The notes: a model not told the origin generated them from the letters alone. Shown: positions 1 through 6,725, numbered from the stretch's first letter. The stretch is DNA of 11,261 nt from JOPF133 sp052144935 (GCA_052144935.1 JBKQPR010000002.1:1-11261); one strand, 5' to 3'. Numbers and translations are program-made.

Positions 1-84
1 CAGCTCGGCGATCCCGACGACTACTTGCGTCGCACCCTCGCGCGCGCCGCTTTCCCTTTTCCCCCCTCAGGCGGCACTGTGTGA
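1..84 (+). CDS. Possible 3' end of a gene cut by the window edge
   Basis: Frame 1 is open from the first base to a TGA at 82-84, giving 27 codons that end in F-P-F-P-P-S-G-G-T-V. Third positions are mostly G or C, as in the real genes of this window. The piece is too short to assign to a family, and an open stretch of 27 codons can arise by chance in GC-rich DNA. It would be convergent with the minus-strand operon that ends at 482. Confidence 0.25.
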   Translation, partial: QLGDPDDYLRRTLARAAFPFPPSGGTV

Positions 85-94
85 CGGCCGCCGT

Positions 95-115
95 CCAGAA
101 AAATACGCTTTCTGG
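95..115 (+). terminator. Short hairpin after the possible upstream gene
   Basis: CCAGAAA (95-101) and TTTCTGG (109-115) form a perfect 7-bp stem around a 7-base loop, 10 bases after the TGA at 82-84. No run of T follows, so intrinsic termination is only a possibility. Confidence 0.2.
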
Positions 116-481
116 TGACCGCTAACACTTGGGTGCTCCGATGCCCATACTTAAACAATATCACCTGAAACATATCGAGTCAATCCTGTTTTCGCTTTGC
201 GGAGCGCTTGAGGAGCATAGAACCTGTGGTTACGGCCAAAATACGGGCATTCGAGCCGTTTCGTTTCAGACTCGCGATATCCGCATGGATCTATTGAGAG
301 TGGATTCTCGGGGCCGTAGGCGCACTATTGATATAAGCATGTCCCGGACGGGATCTCCGGCCATTTGCGCGAAACACACAATAAAAATGCAATTCCGGCT
401 TGGATGCCGCCTTGAAGACGGCGTTCCACCGAGGTTTTGATCTTAGGCGGGATAGGTCCCGTGGAAATCCAGGCTAGCGCG
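116..481. other. Intergenic region without a recognisable gene
   Basis: This stretch is visibly richer in A and T than the flanking genes. An open frame of 103 codons runs through it on the plus strand (129-440), but its translation shows no domain, signal peptide or coherent hydrophobic pattern, and I see no convincing ribosome binding site. The part nearest 481 carries a weak terminator-like hairpin for the minus-strand operon. Confidence 0.4.
381..422 (-). terminator. Possible terminator of the minus-strand operon
   Basis: On the minus strand, bases 422 to 406 can fold as GCCGUCU-UCA-AGGCGGC, a 7-bp stem with one U-G wobble and a 3-base loop, about 60 bases after the amidohydrolase stop codon. 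A T-rich stretch (ATTTTTATT) follows at 389-381, but only after a gap of about 16 bases, which is poor for an intrinsic terminator. Its position is right and its geometry is weak. Confidence 0.3.
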
Positions 482-1804
482 CTATTTCACCCGGTTACCG
501 GCGATATAGACCGCGTTGATCGTTCTGGTGTTCTTTATGTCGTCGAGCGGGTTCCGGTCGAGCACGATCAGGTCGGCCCATTTGGAGCGCTCCAGCGTAC
601 CGAGGTCCTTCGCCCCCAGAAACTCCGCCGCGTTCCGCGTGGCCGCCGTAAGAACCTGCATCGGCGTCAGCCCGGCTTCCACCATGAGTTCCATTTCCCA
701 GTGCTCGAAATAGCCTGGGAAGCGTCCGGGAGGTCCCGTATCCGTGCCGAAGCCGTACTGCACTCCCGCACCGGCGAGCGTCTTGAGGTTCTTCTTGGCG
801 GTCTCCAGAAAGCCCGGGTATTCTTTGAAATGGGGGCCGGAGGAAATCGTCTTCTGATACTCCGGACTCTGAAGCGTTCGGATGGCTGCCGGCGACACGC
901 CGCGGGTGAAAAAAGGATCGCCGATGAACGGAGGGGGGCTGGCGTAGATGAACATGGACGCCTCCCGCGACAGCGTCGCCGCCATCTGCCAGGTGCCGTG
1001 CTTCTTCATGCTCTCGATTAGCGCCTGGTCGACGGGCTTGTCGCGCACGCTGTGAGCCAGACCGTCGACGCCGTAATCCGTCAACTGCCTGGCATCCTGC
1101 AGATAGAAAATGTGGGCCGTCACGCGCAGGTGATGCCGATGCGCGTCATCGATAATGGCTTTGGCGATTGGATAGGGCATCTTCGGGAGCCTGCCCAGTT
1201 CATCGTCCATCCAGAGCTTGACGATGTCCACCTTCTTGCGCGCCTGGGCCGCCACCGCCGGTTCCACTTCACTGACACTGGACACGCCCTGGTTCACTCC
1301 CGCGATGCCGCCATAGCCGCCCTTGAAGATGAAACCCTGGCCGGCCGTGAAGACCCGCGTCATCGACGGCCTTCCGGCGCGCTGCCGATCGCGGATCTGG
1401 AAGATCAGGTCCTGGTCGGTGCCCATGCTCAGCAGAGCCGTAACGCCGTAAGACGCATAGGTCCCCAGGTTCTTCTCGACGTTTTCCCGCGTGAAGAATT
1501 TGGCATCCTGCGTCAGGTCGACGGTGTTGCCGAGGTGCCCGTGCAGGTTGATAATCCCGGGCATGACATACTTGCCGGTCAGGGCGACCGTCTGAGCCCC
1601 GGCCGGAGCCTGGAGCTGCGCCACCGGGCCCACCCAGACGATACGGCCGGCGTCGAGAACCATGGCGGCGCCGGCGAGAGGCTGGCGGCCGGAGCCATCG
1701 ATCAGGGTGAAGTTTCTCAGGACCTTGATCTCGCCGCGAACGACAGAGGCGCCGAGCAACAGCGCCACAAGACAGGCAGCTTTACTTCGTTCTTGTGCGA
1801 GCAT
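482..1804 (-). CDS. Exported metal-dependent amidohydrolase
   Basis: This 440-residue protein belongs to the amidohydrolase superfamily (imidazolonepropionase/prolidase-like branch), which hydrolyses amide or cyclic amide bonds with one or two metal ions. The full metal site is visible: the H-x-H pair H88/H90 in NLHGHLG, a probable bridging lysine K196 in DIVKLWMDD, H231 in VTAHIFY, H251 in GLAHSV, and D355 in GFGTDTG. The C-terminal strand domain typical of the family is present (ADLIVLDRNPL). Residues 1-24 look like a signal peptide (hydrophobic CLVALLLGASVV), so it probably acts in the periplasm. The start at 1804 overlaps the preceding gene by 23 bases, and its ribosome binding site is weak, which suggests translational coupling. 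It is the last gene of the cassette. The substrate cannot be read from the sequence; a dipeptide, hydantoin or lactam are all possible. Confidence 0.9.
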   Translation of the reverse strand: MLAQERSKAACLVALLLGASVVRGEIKVLRNFTLIDGSGRQPLAGAAMVLDAGRIVWVGPVAQLQAPAGAQTVALTGKYVMPGIINLHGHLGNTVDLTQDAKFFTRENVEKNLGTYASYGVTALLSMGTDQDLIFQIRDRQRAGRPSMTRVFTAGQGFIFKGGYGGIAGVNQGVSSVSEVEPAVAAQARKKVDIVKLWMDDELGRLPKMPYPIAKAIIDDAHRHHLRVTAHIFYLQDARQLTDYGVDGLAHSVRDKPVDQALIESMKKHGTWQMAATLSREASMFIYASPPPFIGDPFFTRGVSPAAIRTLQSPEYQKTISSGPHFKEYPGFLETAKKNLKTLAGAGVQYGFGTDTGPPGRFPGYFEHWEMELMVEAGLTPMQVLTAATRNAAEFLGAKDLGTLERSKWADLIVLDRNPLDDIKNTRTINAVYIAGNRVK

Positions 1805-2459
1805 CTTCGAGTATCCGTTTGGCGCGGGACGGGTTGAAAACTCCGCAAGAGCAGAAGCGCGACAGATACGTCACCGCCTCTGCCGGGGTTCGGCGGCCTT
1901 CCTTCACCCAGTCCACCATCTTCTTGGCAAACGAAGAGCTTACCATCCCGTGCCCGCACATGGTCGAAAGCTTCAACACGTCTTCGTTGGGAAGGTGCCC
2001 GGTCTTGCCTTCAAACCCCAGCGAATAACCGACGCTGTGCCGGCAAATGCCAGCCTCGTCACAACACTGTTCGGCGCCCTCGATCGAGGTCGAGATATTC
2101 ACACTCAGACCCAGGTCCGCAGCTTTGACGCTTTTCACGAAATCTTCCGCCGCCGCGCGGTTGTCGAAGACCGCGGCTGCCGTTGTGGGAGTGTCGAGGC
2201 CGGCAATCACGGCTTGAAAATCCGGCTGCATATCCCGCTTCCAGTGCGAGACCGGGCTCATCGATTTCGACGGGCGCAACGCGCCGCCGTGCCTCGCGTC
2301 ACCCAGGTTCACCGGCTTGAACGGCAGCGCCAGCTCTAAAAACCGGCGCAGCTTGGGGACCGAATTCTCATCGTTCTTCCCACGGCTGCAAATGGCGAAA
2401 ACCACGTAATCGTCGCGGAAGCTCGCCGCGTCTCCATACCGATGCAGAGTATTGGTCAT
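1782..2459 (-). CDS. Cysteine/histidine-rich protein of unknown function
   Basis: This is a soluble 225-residue protein with no signal peptide or membrane segment. I do not recognise a named family. Seven cysteines stand out: C24, the C132-C133 pair with C139 (QCCDEAGICRHS), C168 in MCGHGM, and C203/C205 in FCSCGVFNP. Histidines H141 and H170 lie next to them, so the C-terminal half (about 130-210) looks like a metal or Fe-S binding domain. Residues 176-200 read as helix. The ATG at 2459 is chosen because it overlaps the TGA of the upstream gene as ATGA. A longer open frame runs upstream to 2657, but that part lies inside the Fe-S protein gene and is a shadow. Being placed between a 2[4Fe-4S] protein and an amidohydrolase suggests it is a partner of the Fe-S protein. 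Redox relay, cofactor carrier or catalytic subunit are all open. Confidence 0.8.
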   Translation of the reverse strand: MTNTLHRYGDAASFRDDYVVFAICSRGKNDENSVPKLRRFLELALPFKPVNLGDARHGGALRPSKSMSPVSHWKRDMQPDFQAVIAGLDTPTTAAAVFDNRAAAEDFVKSVKAADLGLSVNISTSIEGAEQCCDEAGICRHSVGYSLGFEGKTGHLPNEDVLKLSTMCGHGMVSSSFAKKMVDWVKEGRRTPAEAVTYLSRFCSCGVFNPSRAKRILEDARTRTK

Positions 2460-3298
2460 CTCGTCACTACCTCCCTTTGGCGCGCGGCCGGCGGGCCATT
2501 GGTGATCCGGCCGAGGCCCATATTGGTCTTCGCTCGTTCCAGCTTGTATCCCAACCGCTCCAGAATCGGCGCCACCGTCCGGTCTTCCCCGTCCGGGTCG
2601 CACCGCGTTCCCACTCCCAGCGCCACCACCGTCTCCAGTCTCTTCTCGACCTCCCACACCAGCCGGATAACCTCTTCGGTGCGCTCGACCGGGACCTTGA
2701 TTTCCAGAATCGCCGATAGCACCTTTTCATTCAAGATGTCCTGGCGGATGGTACCGGTAGAAACGTCGGACATCAGCGACGTGATGGGATTTTTCTTTTC
2801 GAACGCGACGCCCGCGCGCGCCAGCTCCCCGGACATCTCCTGGATCTCACGCATCCACACGCCCACACCCGGCCGGCCGAATTCGATCGTGAATCCGACC
2901 TCGCCCACATTCACCCGGCCGCTGACGTCGTTGGTCTTCACCTCTTCGGTCCCGCGCCCTTCCACACCCGTCGATTCATGCGGTACCCGCGGGTCGGAAA
3001 ACGCACGCCGCACCACTCTCGGCCACGTCAGGTCCTCGGGCGCAAACGCCGCCGTGGGGCAGACATCGGGTTCAGGGTCGAAACGCAGGCGCATCAACTG
3101 GAACACCTTGCGCATCATCCGCACCATGGCCGGATTCAGGTGCTCCTGGCTCAGACCGTTGTAACAGGCATAGCACTCGACACATTCGTCGCGGTTCACG
3201 GTTGCCCGTTTGATGACGGGATCGATGTAGATCGCTCCCATGGGACACACGTATGTGCAGTTTCCACAAGCCACGCACTTAGCAGGATCGATTCTCAT
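2456..3298 (-). CDS. 2[4Fe-4S] ferredoxin-like protein with an unknown C-terminal domain
   Basis: The N-terminus of this 280-residue protein carries a canonical cluster motif, C8-x2-C11-x2-C14-x3-C18-P (CVACGNCTYVCP). A second motif begins as C39-x2-C42-x2-C45, but its expected fourth cysteine followed by proline comes only at C80-P, after a charged, helical 34-residue insertion (NPAMVRMMRKVFQLMRLRF region). Residues 124-265 form a separate alpha/beta domain (GRVNVGEVGFTIEFGRPGVG, then long helices and VVALGVGTRCDP) that I cannot assign. There is no signal peptide, so the protein should be cytoplasmic and pass electrons. The gene overlaps the MFS gene by 4 bases (ATGA) at its start and the Cys-rich gene by 4 bases at its end, so the three are probably made together. 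Many databases would call it simply a 4Fe-4S binding protein. Confidence 0.88.
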   Translation of the reverse strand: MRIDPAKCVACGNCTYVCPMGAIYIDPVIKRATVNRDECVECYACYNGLSQEHLNPAMVRMMRKVFQLMRLRFDPEPDVCPTAAFAPEDLTWPRVVRRAFSDPRVPHESTGVEGRGTEEVKTNDVSGRVNVGEVGFTIEFGRPGVGVWMREIQEMSGELARAGVAFEKKNPITSLMSDVSTGTIRQDILNEKVLSAILEIKVPVERTEEVIRLVWEVEKRLETVVALGVGTRCDPDGEDRTVAPILERLGYKLERAKTNMGLGRITNGPPAARQREVVTR

Positions 3299-4644
3299 AC
3301 AGGTATGCTCCGCGAAGTTTCGTACTCATTGCCGGGATGCCCGGCGGCCGGCCGCCGTGGATCGATCCGGCTGACCAGCAGCGCCGAGAACAGGCACAAT
3401 GCACTGGCCAGGAGGAACGGCGAGGTCCATCCCAAAAGTGTAGCCAGATAGCCGACCATTACGGCGGAAACCGCCCCGCCGACATTACCCCAGGTATTCA
3501 TCACCGAAGAAACCGAGCCACTGAAGTCGCCGCCGATGTCGAGGCAGATAGCCCAGGATACCGAGACCGTGAGTTCCAGTCCCGCCAGCGCGATGGTCAG
3601 ACAAACCATCGCCGCAATGGCGCTGTCCGCCAAAACGCCCGGTAACAGAGCGATCCCCGCAATCGCGAAGCCGCAGATGGAAACCATCAACCGGCCACGG
3701 CGCAGGTCGTTCCACTGGTGGGCCAAGCGGTCCGATAACAATCCGCCCACCACATTGGTCACGGTGGCCGCCAGCAGAGGCAGGCTCGCCAGCCCCATTC
3801 CGAGTTGGGTGAAATGCCGCGCTTCCCGCAGGTATGAGGGAAACCAGGCCAGATACAACCACAGCACCCAACCATAGCAGAAATAAATCGTGCTCAGATA
3901 CCACAAATCGCGGCTGCGTAGAATCAGCCCCCAGGGCACGGCGGGTCGCGCGCCAAATGGAACGCGTGGGCTGGACGCCCCTAAGATCGCCAACTCTCCG
4001 GCGTTGATACCCGGATGTTCGCGCGGATAATCGCGATAATACGTGCCCCACACCGCGGCCCACGCGATCCCCACTACGCCAAAAATGTAGAAGAGGGGCC
4101 GCCAGCCCGACCAGGCGATCAGCGTCACCACCAGGGCTGGAGCCACTGCCGCGCCCAGCCGCGAGCCGGAATGCTGGAATCCTTGTCCGAAGGCGCGCCG
4201 CCGGACTGGCAGCCAGCGCACCAGAGCGCGCGAACCGGCCGGGAACGCGGCCGCTTCGCCCACACCAAACAGAAACCGCGTGGCGGCCAACGAAGAGATG
4301 TTGAACGTGAACCCCGTGGCCGCGGTGAAGACCGACCACCACGCCATGGCCGCAGCCAGAACGATGCGCGGACCGAAGCGGTCGGCCATCCAGCCGCCGG
4401 GCACTTGAAATAGAGCGTAGGACCAGTTGAACGCCGAGACGGCCCAGCCCATGGAGATTTTATCCACGTGGAATTCGCGCATGATGGTGGGGGCGGCAGC
4501 GCCGATGGCGCCACGTTCCATGTACATCATGAACGCCATCAGGAAACTCAGACCCAATACGCGATAGCGCACCTGGCTCGCAGGAGGAGGTTTGGCTGAA
4601 CCGGCCGGTGCTTTGGGAAGCAGTCCGGAACCTTGAAGATTCAT
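3295..4644 (-). CDS. MFS transporter, anion:cation symporter (ACS) type
   Basis: This is a roughly 449-residue membrane protein with about 12 hydrophobic segments. It shows the MFS motif A after TM2 (GGWMADRFGPR, about residues 83-93) and a second copy in the middle of the protein (GGLLSDRLAHQWNDLRRGR). AFNWSYALFQVPGGW and FLFGVGEAAAFPAGSRAL resemble the hexuronate/glucarate/galactonate transporters of the ACS family, so an organic anion such as a sugar acid is the likely substrate. I start it at ATG 4644, which shares a base with the stop of a short upstream ORF (TGATG) and has only a weak ribosome binding site of its own. An in-frame TTG at 4695 would add 17 residues with no good binding site. 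The stop overlaps the next start by 4 bases. Confidence 0.88.
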   Translation of the reverse strand: MNLQGSGLLPKAPAGSAKPPPASQVRYRVLGLSFLMAFMMYMERGAIGAAAPTIMREFHVDKISMGWAVSAFNWSYALFQVPGGWMADRFGPRIVLAAAMAWWSVFTAATGFTFNISSLAATRFLFGVGEAAAFPAGSRALVRWLPVRRRAFGQGFQHSGSRLGAAVAPALVVTLIAWSGWRPLFYIFGVVGIAWAAVWGTYYRDYPREHPGINAGELAILGASSPRVPFGARPAVPWGLILRSRDLWYLSTIYFCYGWVLWLYLAWFPSYLREARHFTQLGMGLASLPLLAATVTNVVGGLLSDRLAHQWNDLRRGRLMVSICGFAIAGIALLPGVLADSAIAAMVCLTIALAGLELTVSVSWAICLDIGGDFSGSVSSVMNTWGNVGGAVSAVMVGYLATLLGWTSPFLLASALCLFSALLVSRIDPRRPAAGHPGNEYETSRSIPV

Positions 4645-4718
4645 CACGCTAATTTGTCCCAGCCAGACAGACCCTGCCGAGGCCTCGTGTGCCAAATTCG
4701 GTTCTGCCAGGGTTTCAT
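4644..4718 (-). CDS. Short leader ORF coupled to the MFS gene
   Basis: A 24-codon ORF begins MKPWQNRIW and ends SGWDKLA. It is preceded by the strongest purine-rich ribosome binding site in this area (GAAGGGGAG, 4 bases before the ATG). Its TGA shares its A with the ATG of the MFS gene (TGATG), the usual arrangement for translational coupling. The peptide has three tryptophans and many basic residues, but no repeated-codon pattern that would prove attenuation. It could be a leader peptide that controls translation of the cassette. Alternatively the transporter once began here and has lost frame. No homologue is recognised. Confidence 0.35.
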   Translation of the reverse strand: MKPWQNRIWHTRPRQGLSGWDKLA

Positions 4719-4739
4719 GGGACTCCCCTTCTTCAATTG

Positions 4740-4748
4740 GTTATAGCA
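4740..4748 (-). promoter_or_regulatory. Extended -10 promoter element of the MFS cassette
   Basis: On the minus strand the bases read TGCTATAAC, an extended -10 (TGn followed by a 5/6 match to TATAAT). Transcription would begin near 4733, leaving about 15 bases before the leader ORF, enough for its ribosome binding site. No good -35 box lies 16-18 bases upstream, which an extended -10 can tolerate. It would give the cassette a promoter separate from the DUF1080 gene. Confidence 0.45.
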
Positions 4749-4750
4749 CT

Positions 4751-4789
4751 TGAGGCGCCGCATCGCCGGCCTCAGCAAGAAATTCTTGC
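4751..4789. repeat. Palindrome and inverted repeat just upstream of the MFS promoter
   Basis: GCAAGAAATTCTTGC (4775-4789) is a perfect palindrome of two 7-base arms around one base. That fits a dimeric repressor or activator site better than a hairpin. Directly next to it, TGAGGC (4751-4756) and GCCTCA (4769-4774) form a 6-bp inverted repeat with a 12-base spacer. Both lie between the DUF1080 stop (4796) and the -10 element, where an operator or a weak terminator of the upstream gene would sit. Confidence 0.45.
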
Positions 4790-4795
4790 GAGTCA

Positions 4796-5548
4796 TCAGT
4801 GCCGAATCGCCAACAGCTTGATATTCTTGAACTCGATTGGGAATTTCTGGTATTGCAGCCGGATGCGGCCATCGGAGAACTGCGAGTCGTGGACATCCAG
4901 CGTTTTGGTTCCGTTCAGGACAACCACCAAATGGTCGCCATCGGCGGTAATCTCGTAGTGGTTCCACTGGTCCGAAATGAATTTGAACTCCCCGTCGGTC
5001 TTAGCTGTCCCGACGATCGATCCGGTGTTATAGCCCGCCGGCTGCGCCTTCCAAATCTGCACCTCGTAGCCGCCGTTGCCCTCGGGAGAGCGGATGAACA
5101 CGCCGCTGTTGGTGTCCTCGCCGGTTCTGAAATCGACCGTAAGGACGAACTCCTTGTAGCTTCCCTTCGACGTCAGGTAGCCGGCAGGATCCCCACACGG
5201 TGAGAGCGTTCCATCAACCACGTCCCAGTGGGAGGCGCCCGCCACAAGAGGGGCTTGCCCCTGCGGCGTCGAGCAGGGCCGTGGATTGGATCCCTGGGCC
5301 GCCGCAGTGCCGGGTTGTGCGGGACCTTTCGTCTCCTTCGGAGCGCCACCTCGCGCCGCGCCGCCGCCCTGCCCACGGCCCCGAGCAGCGGGCTGCGGAA
5401 CGGCCGAGTCCCAGCCATTGAGGGTCTTGCCATCGAACAACAGCACCCAACCCCGGGCTTTCTCCTGAGGAGTCAGATCATTGTCTGCGCCGAACAACCC
5501 CGCTGTCGTGATTAGTATCAGGGCAATTGAGCTTGCGTGCTTTTTCAT
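4796..5548 (-). CDS. Secreted DUF1080 (3-keto-disaccharide hydrolase-type) protein
   Basis: This 250-residue protein has a signal peptide (MKKHASSIALILITTAGLFGAD). Its DUF1080 domain is a concanavalin-like beta sandwich, some members of which hydrolyse 3-keto-glycosides. Family landmarks are LLFDGKTLNGWD (about 36-47), WDVVDGTL (108-115), the sheet strand FVLTVDFRTGEDTNSGVFIRS, YEVQIWKA (161-168), TGSIVG and the closing IEFKNIKLLAI (238-248). Between the first and second landmarks sits a G/A/R/P-rich low-complexity stretch of about 50 residues (52-103) that interrupts the domain. The ATG at 5548 has a good ribosome binding site (GGGAGATAGGA). The gene follows the aldolase-like gene by 94 bases on the same strand, with a structured repeat in between. 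A carbohydrate-active role in the periplasm is likely; the exact substrate is unknown. Confidence 0.85.
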   Translation of the reverse strand: MKKHASSIALILITTAGLFGADNDLTPQEKARGWVLLFDGKTLNGWDSAVPQPAARGRGQGGGAARGGAPKETKGPAQPGTAAAQGSNPRPCSTPQGQAPLVAGASHWDVVDGTLSPCGDPAGYLTSKGSYKEFVLTVDFRTGEDTNSGVFIRSPEGNGGYEVQIWKAQPAGYNTGSIVGTAKTDGEFKFISDQWNHYEITADGDHLVVVLNGTKTLDVHDSQFSDGRIRLQYQKFPIEFKNIKLLAIRH

Positions 5549-5570
5549 ACGTCCTATCTCCCTACGCAAC

Positions 5571-5630
5571 GTGTGGGGCAGGATGGAATCCTGCGCGCGA
5601 CTCAAAGGGTACCCCGGCAACCTGCCACAC
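5571..5630. repeat. Nested inverted repeat between the aldolase and DUF1080 genes
   Basis: Three inverted repeats are packed into 60 bases. The outer arms are GTGTGGGGCAGG (5571-5582) and CCTGCCACAC (5621-5630), which pair with a 2-base bulge. GCAGGAT-GGA-ATCCTGC (5578-5594) is a perfect 7-bp hairpin with a 3-base loop. GGGTACCC (5607-5614) is a perfect 8-base palindrome. The element fills most of the space between two same-strand genes and resembles a REP-like dispersed repeat. It could also act as a transcript processing or attenuation structure. Confidence 0.5.
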
Positions 5631-5642
5631 AACCCGTCCGCC

Positions 5643-6644
5643 TCACCACGGCATCTGGCGGTTGGTGAATTTACGACCGATTTCGGCGGTCTGCTGGCTG
5701 GCCGGCCCAACCCTGACGCCTTCCTTGATCATGTCAACCACATCAGTGGCTGAAAACGTATTCAGGAACGCGATGTGGTTTGCTTTGCAGGCCGCCAACA
5801 CCGTGGCTCTCGCGTCCTTCATCTTGGGGTCGTTGACGGATCCCCGGCCCGAGGGCACGCCGAGCGACATCGCCATGTCTCCCGGCCCCCACTCGGCCAT
5901 CCCGATGCCCGGAATCTTCAGGTTCGCGGAGACGTTCGCAAGGGCGTACTTATCTTCTTCTTTTACGCCCAGCAGAAGTTCACCGTTCGGGTTGAGCGGC
6001 CACGGGTCGGCCTTTTGCTCGTACTCTTCCACGGAAATTCCCCAAATCTGCGCCGCTGTCGGGTTTCCGTGCACGCCTCGCCGCCCCTCCCCGAGCAGCG
6101 GCCCGATCCCCTCTTTGTGGTTGGGGAGGCGAACGGCTTCGATGAACGCCCGGATAGCGCCCGGCGTGTCGGCATGGGTGAGCATGATTCCATGGACACC
6201 GGCAGCCAGCACTTGCTGGAACATCCAGGCATTGGCACGGACAGTCGTTTCGTCGATGCCGTTGACCGGCACATTGACGATCACCGCCGGCGTGCGATGG
6301 CCGCTCCTGGTGGGACCACCCGCCACCAGACCCTTCATGTACGCGGTCAACCCAACGATGTCGTAGGGGGCGTGCTCCATGTCATAGCTGATGTAGTCGG
6401 CGTAAGTCTGCGCATCCTTCTTGCCCTGTTCGAAACTGGCGGCTGCGTCCCCAGCTCCACCCGGCGTCCCGGTGTGCGAGCCCGTGTAATAAATCGGCTG
6501 GCCGTCTGCCAACAATTCAACGGCTCGATTGATCCGCTTCGGCTTGTAGGCCGGATTGCCGTTTTGGGCCCGCGTGACCACCACGCCGAACACCAGGGCC
6601 AGCGGCAAACCCAGCAAACAGGTTCCCTTCCAAATGCTCTTCAT
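5643..6644 (-). CDS. Exported HpcH/HpaI aldolase-like protein
   Basis: This 333-residue protein belongs to the HpcH/HpaI aldolase/citrate lyase family, class II aldolases that join or split pyruvate and an aldehyde in a TIM barrel. DMEHAPYD (88-95) matches the family's EHxPxD segment, so H91 corresponds to the catalytic H45 of E. coli HpaI. E229 (VKEEDKY) and D256 (WGPGDMAMSLG) are the expected metal ligands. The residue matching the pyruvate-binding R70 appears to be N124 (AVIVNVPVNG). Residues 1-26 are a signal peptide (LLGLPLALVFGVVVTRA), unlike the cytoplasmic relatives, and the region 173-220 is longer than in HpaI. The ATG at 6644 has a near-perfect ribosome binding site (AAAGGAGA). It may have a modified activity, perhaps on an exported keto-sugar acid. 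Confidence 0.85.
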   Translation of the reverse strand: MKSIWKGTCLLGLPLALVFGVVVTRAQNGNPAYKPKRINRAVELLADGQPIYYTGSHTGTPGGAGDAAASFEQGKKDAQTYADYISYDMEHAPYDIVGLTAYMKGLVAGGPTRSGHRTPAVIVNVPVNGIDETTVRANAWMFQQVLAAGVHGIMLTHADTPGAIRAFIEAVRLPNHKEGIGPLLGEGRRGVHGNPTAAQIWGISVEEYEQKADPWPLNPNGELLLGVKEEDKYALANVSANLKIPGIGMAEWGPGDMAMSLGVPSGRGSVNDPKMKDARATVLAACKANHIAFLNTFSATDVVDMIKEGVRVGPASQQTAEIGRKFTNRQMPW

Positions 6645-6696
6645 GATTCTCCTTTGGTGAACCCTTCCATCCCAGAAATCCACTACCAACGGGGAG

Positions 6697-6725
6697 ATCT
6701 TACAGCCAACTCGCCTCCGATGCAA
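6697..6725 (-). promoter_or_regulatory. Possible promoter of the aldolase-DUF1080 genes
   Basis: On the minus strand TTGCAT (6725-6720) and TAAGAT (6702-6697) are separated by exactly 17 bases. The -35 box matches the consensus at 3 of 6 positions and the -10 box at 4 of 6. Transcription would start near 6690, leaving about 45 bases before the ATG at 6644. The spacing is right and the boxes are weak. Confidence 0.3.

Noticed and set aside
129..440. Plus-strand open frame of 103 codons in the left intergenic region
   Set aside because: It has no convincing ribosome binding site, no domain and no hydrophobic pattern. Chance openness is the simpler explanation.
1052..1837. Plus-strand open frame of 261 codons
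   Set aside because: It runs opposite the amidohydrolase, which has all its metal ligands. No ribosome binding site or recognisable protein is seen.
3485..4342. Minus-strand open frame of 285 codons overlapping the MFS gene
   Set aside because: It is a same-strand shifted frame of the transporter. The translation lacks the hydrophobic periodicity of the real product.
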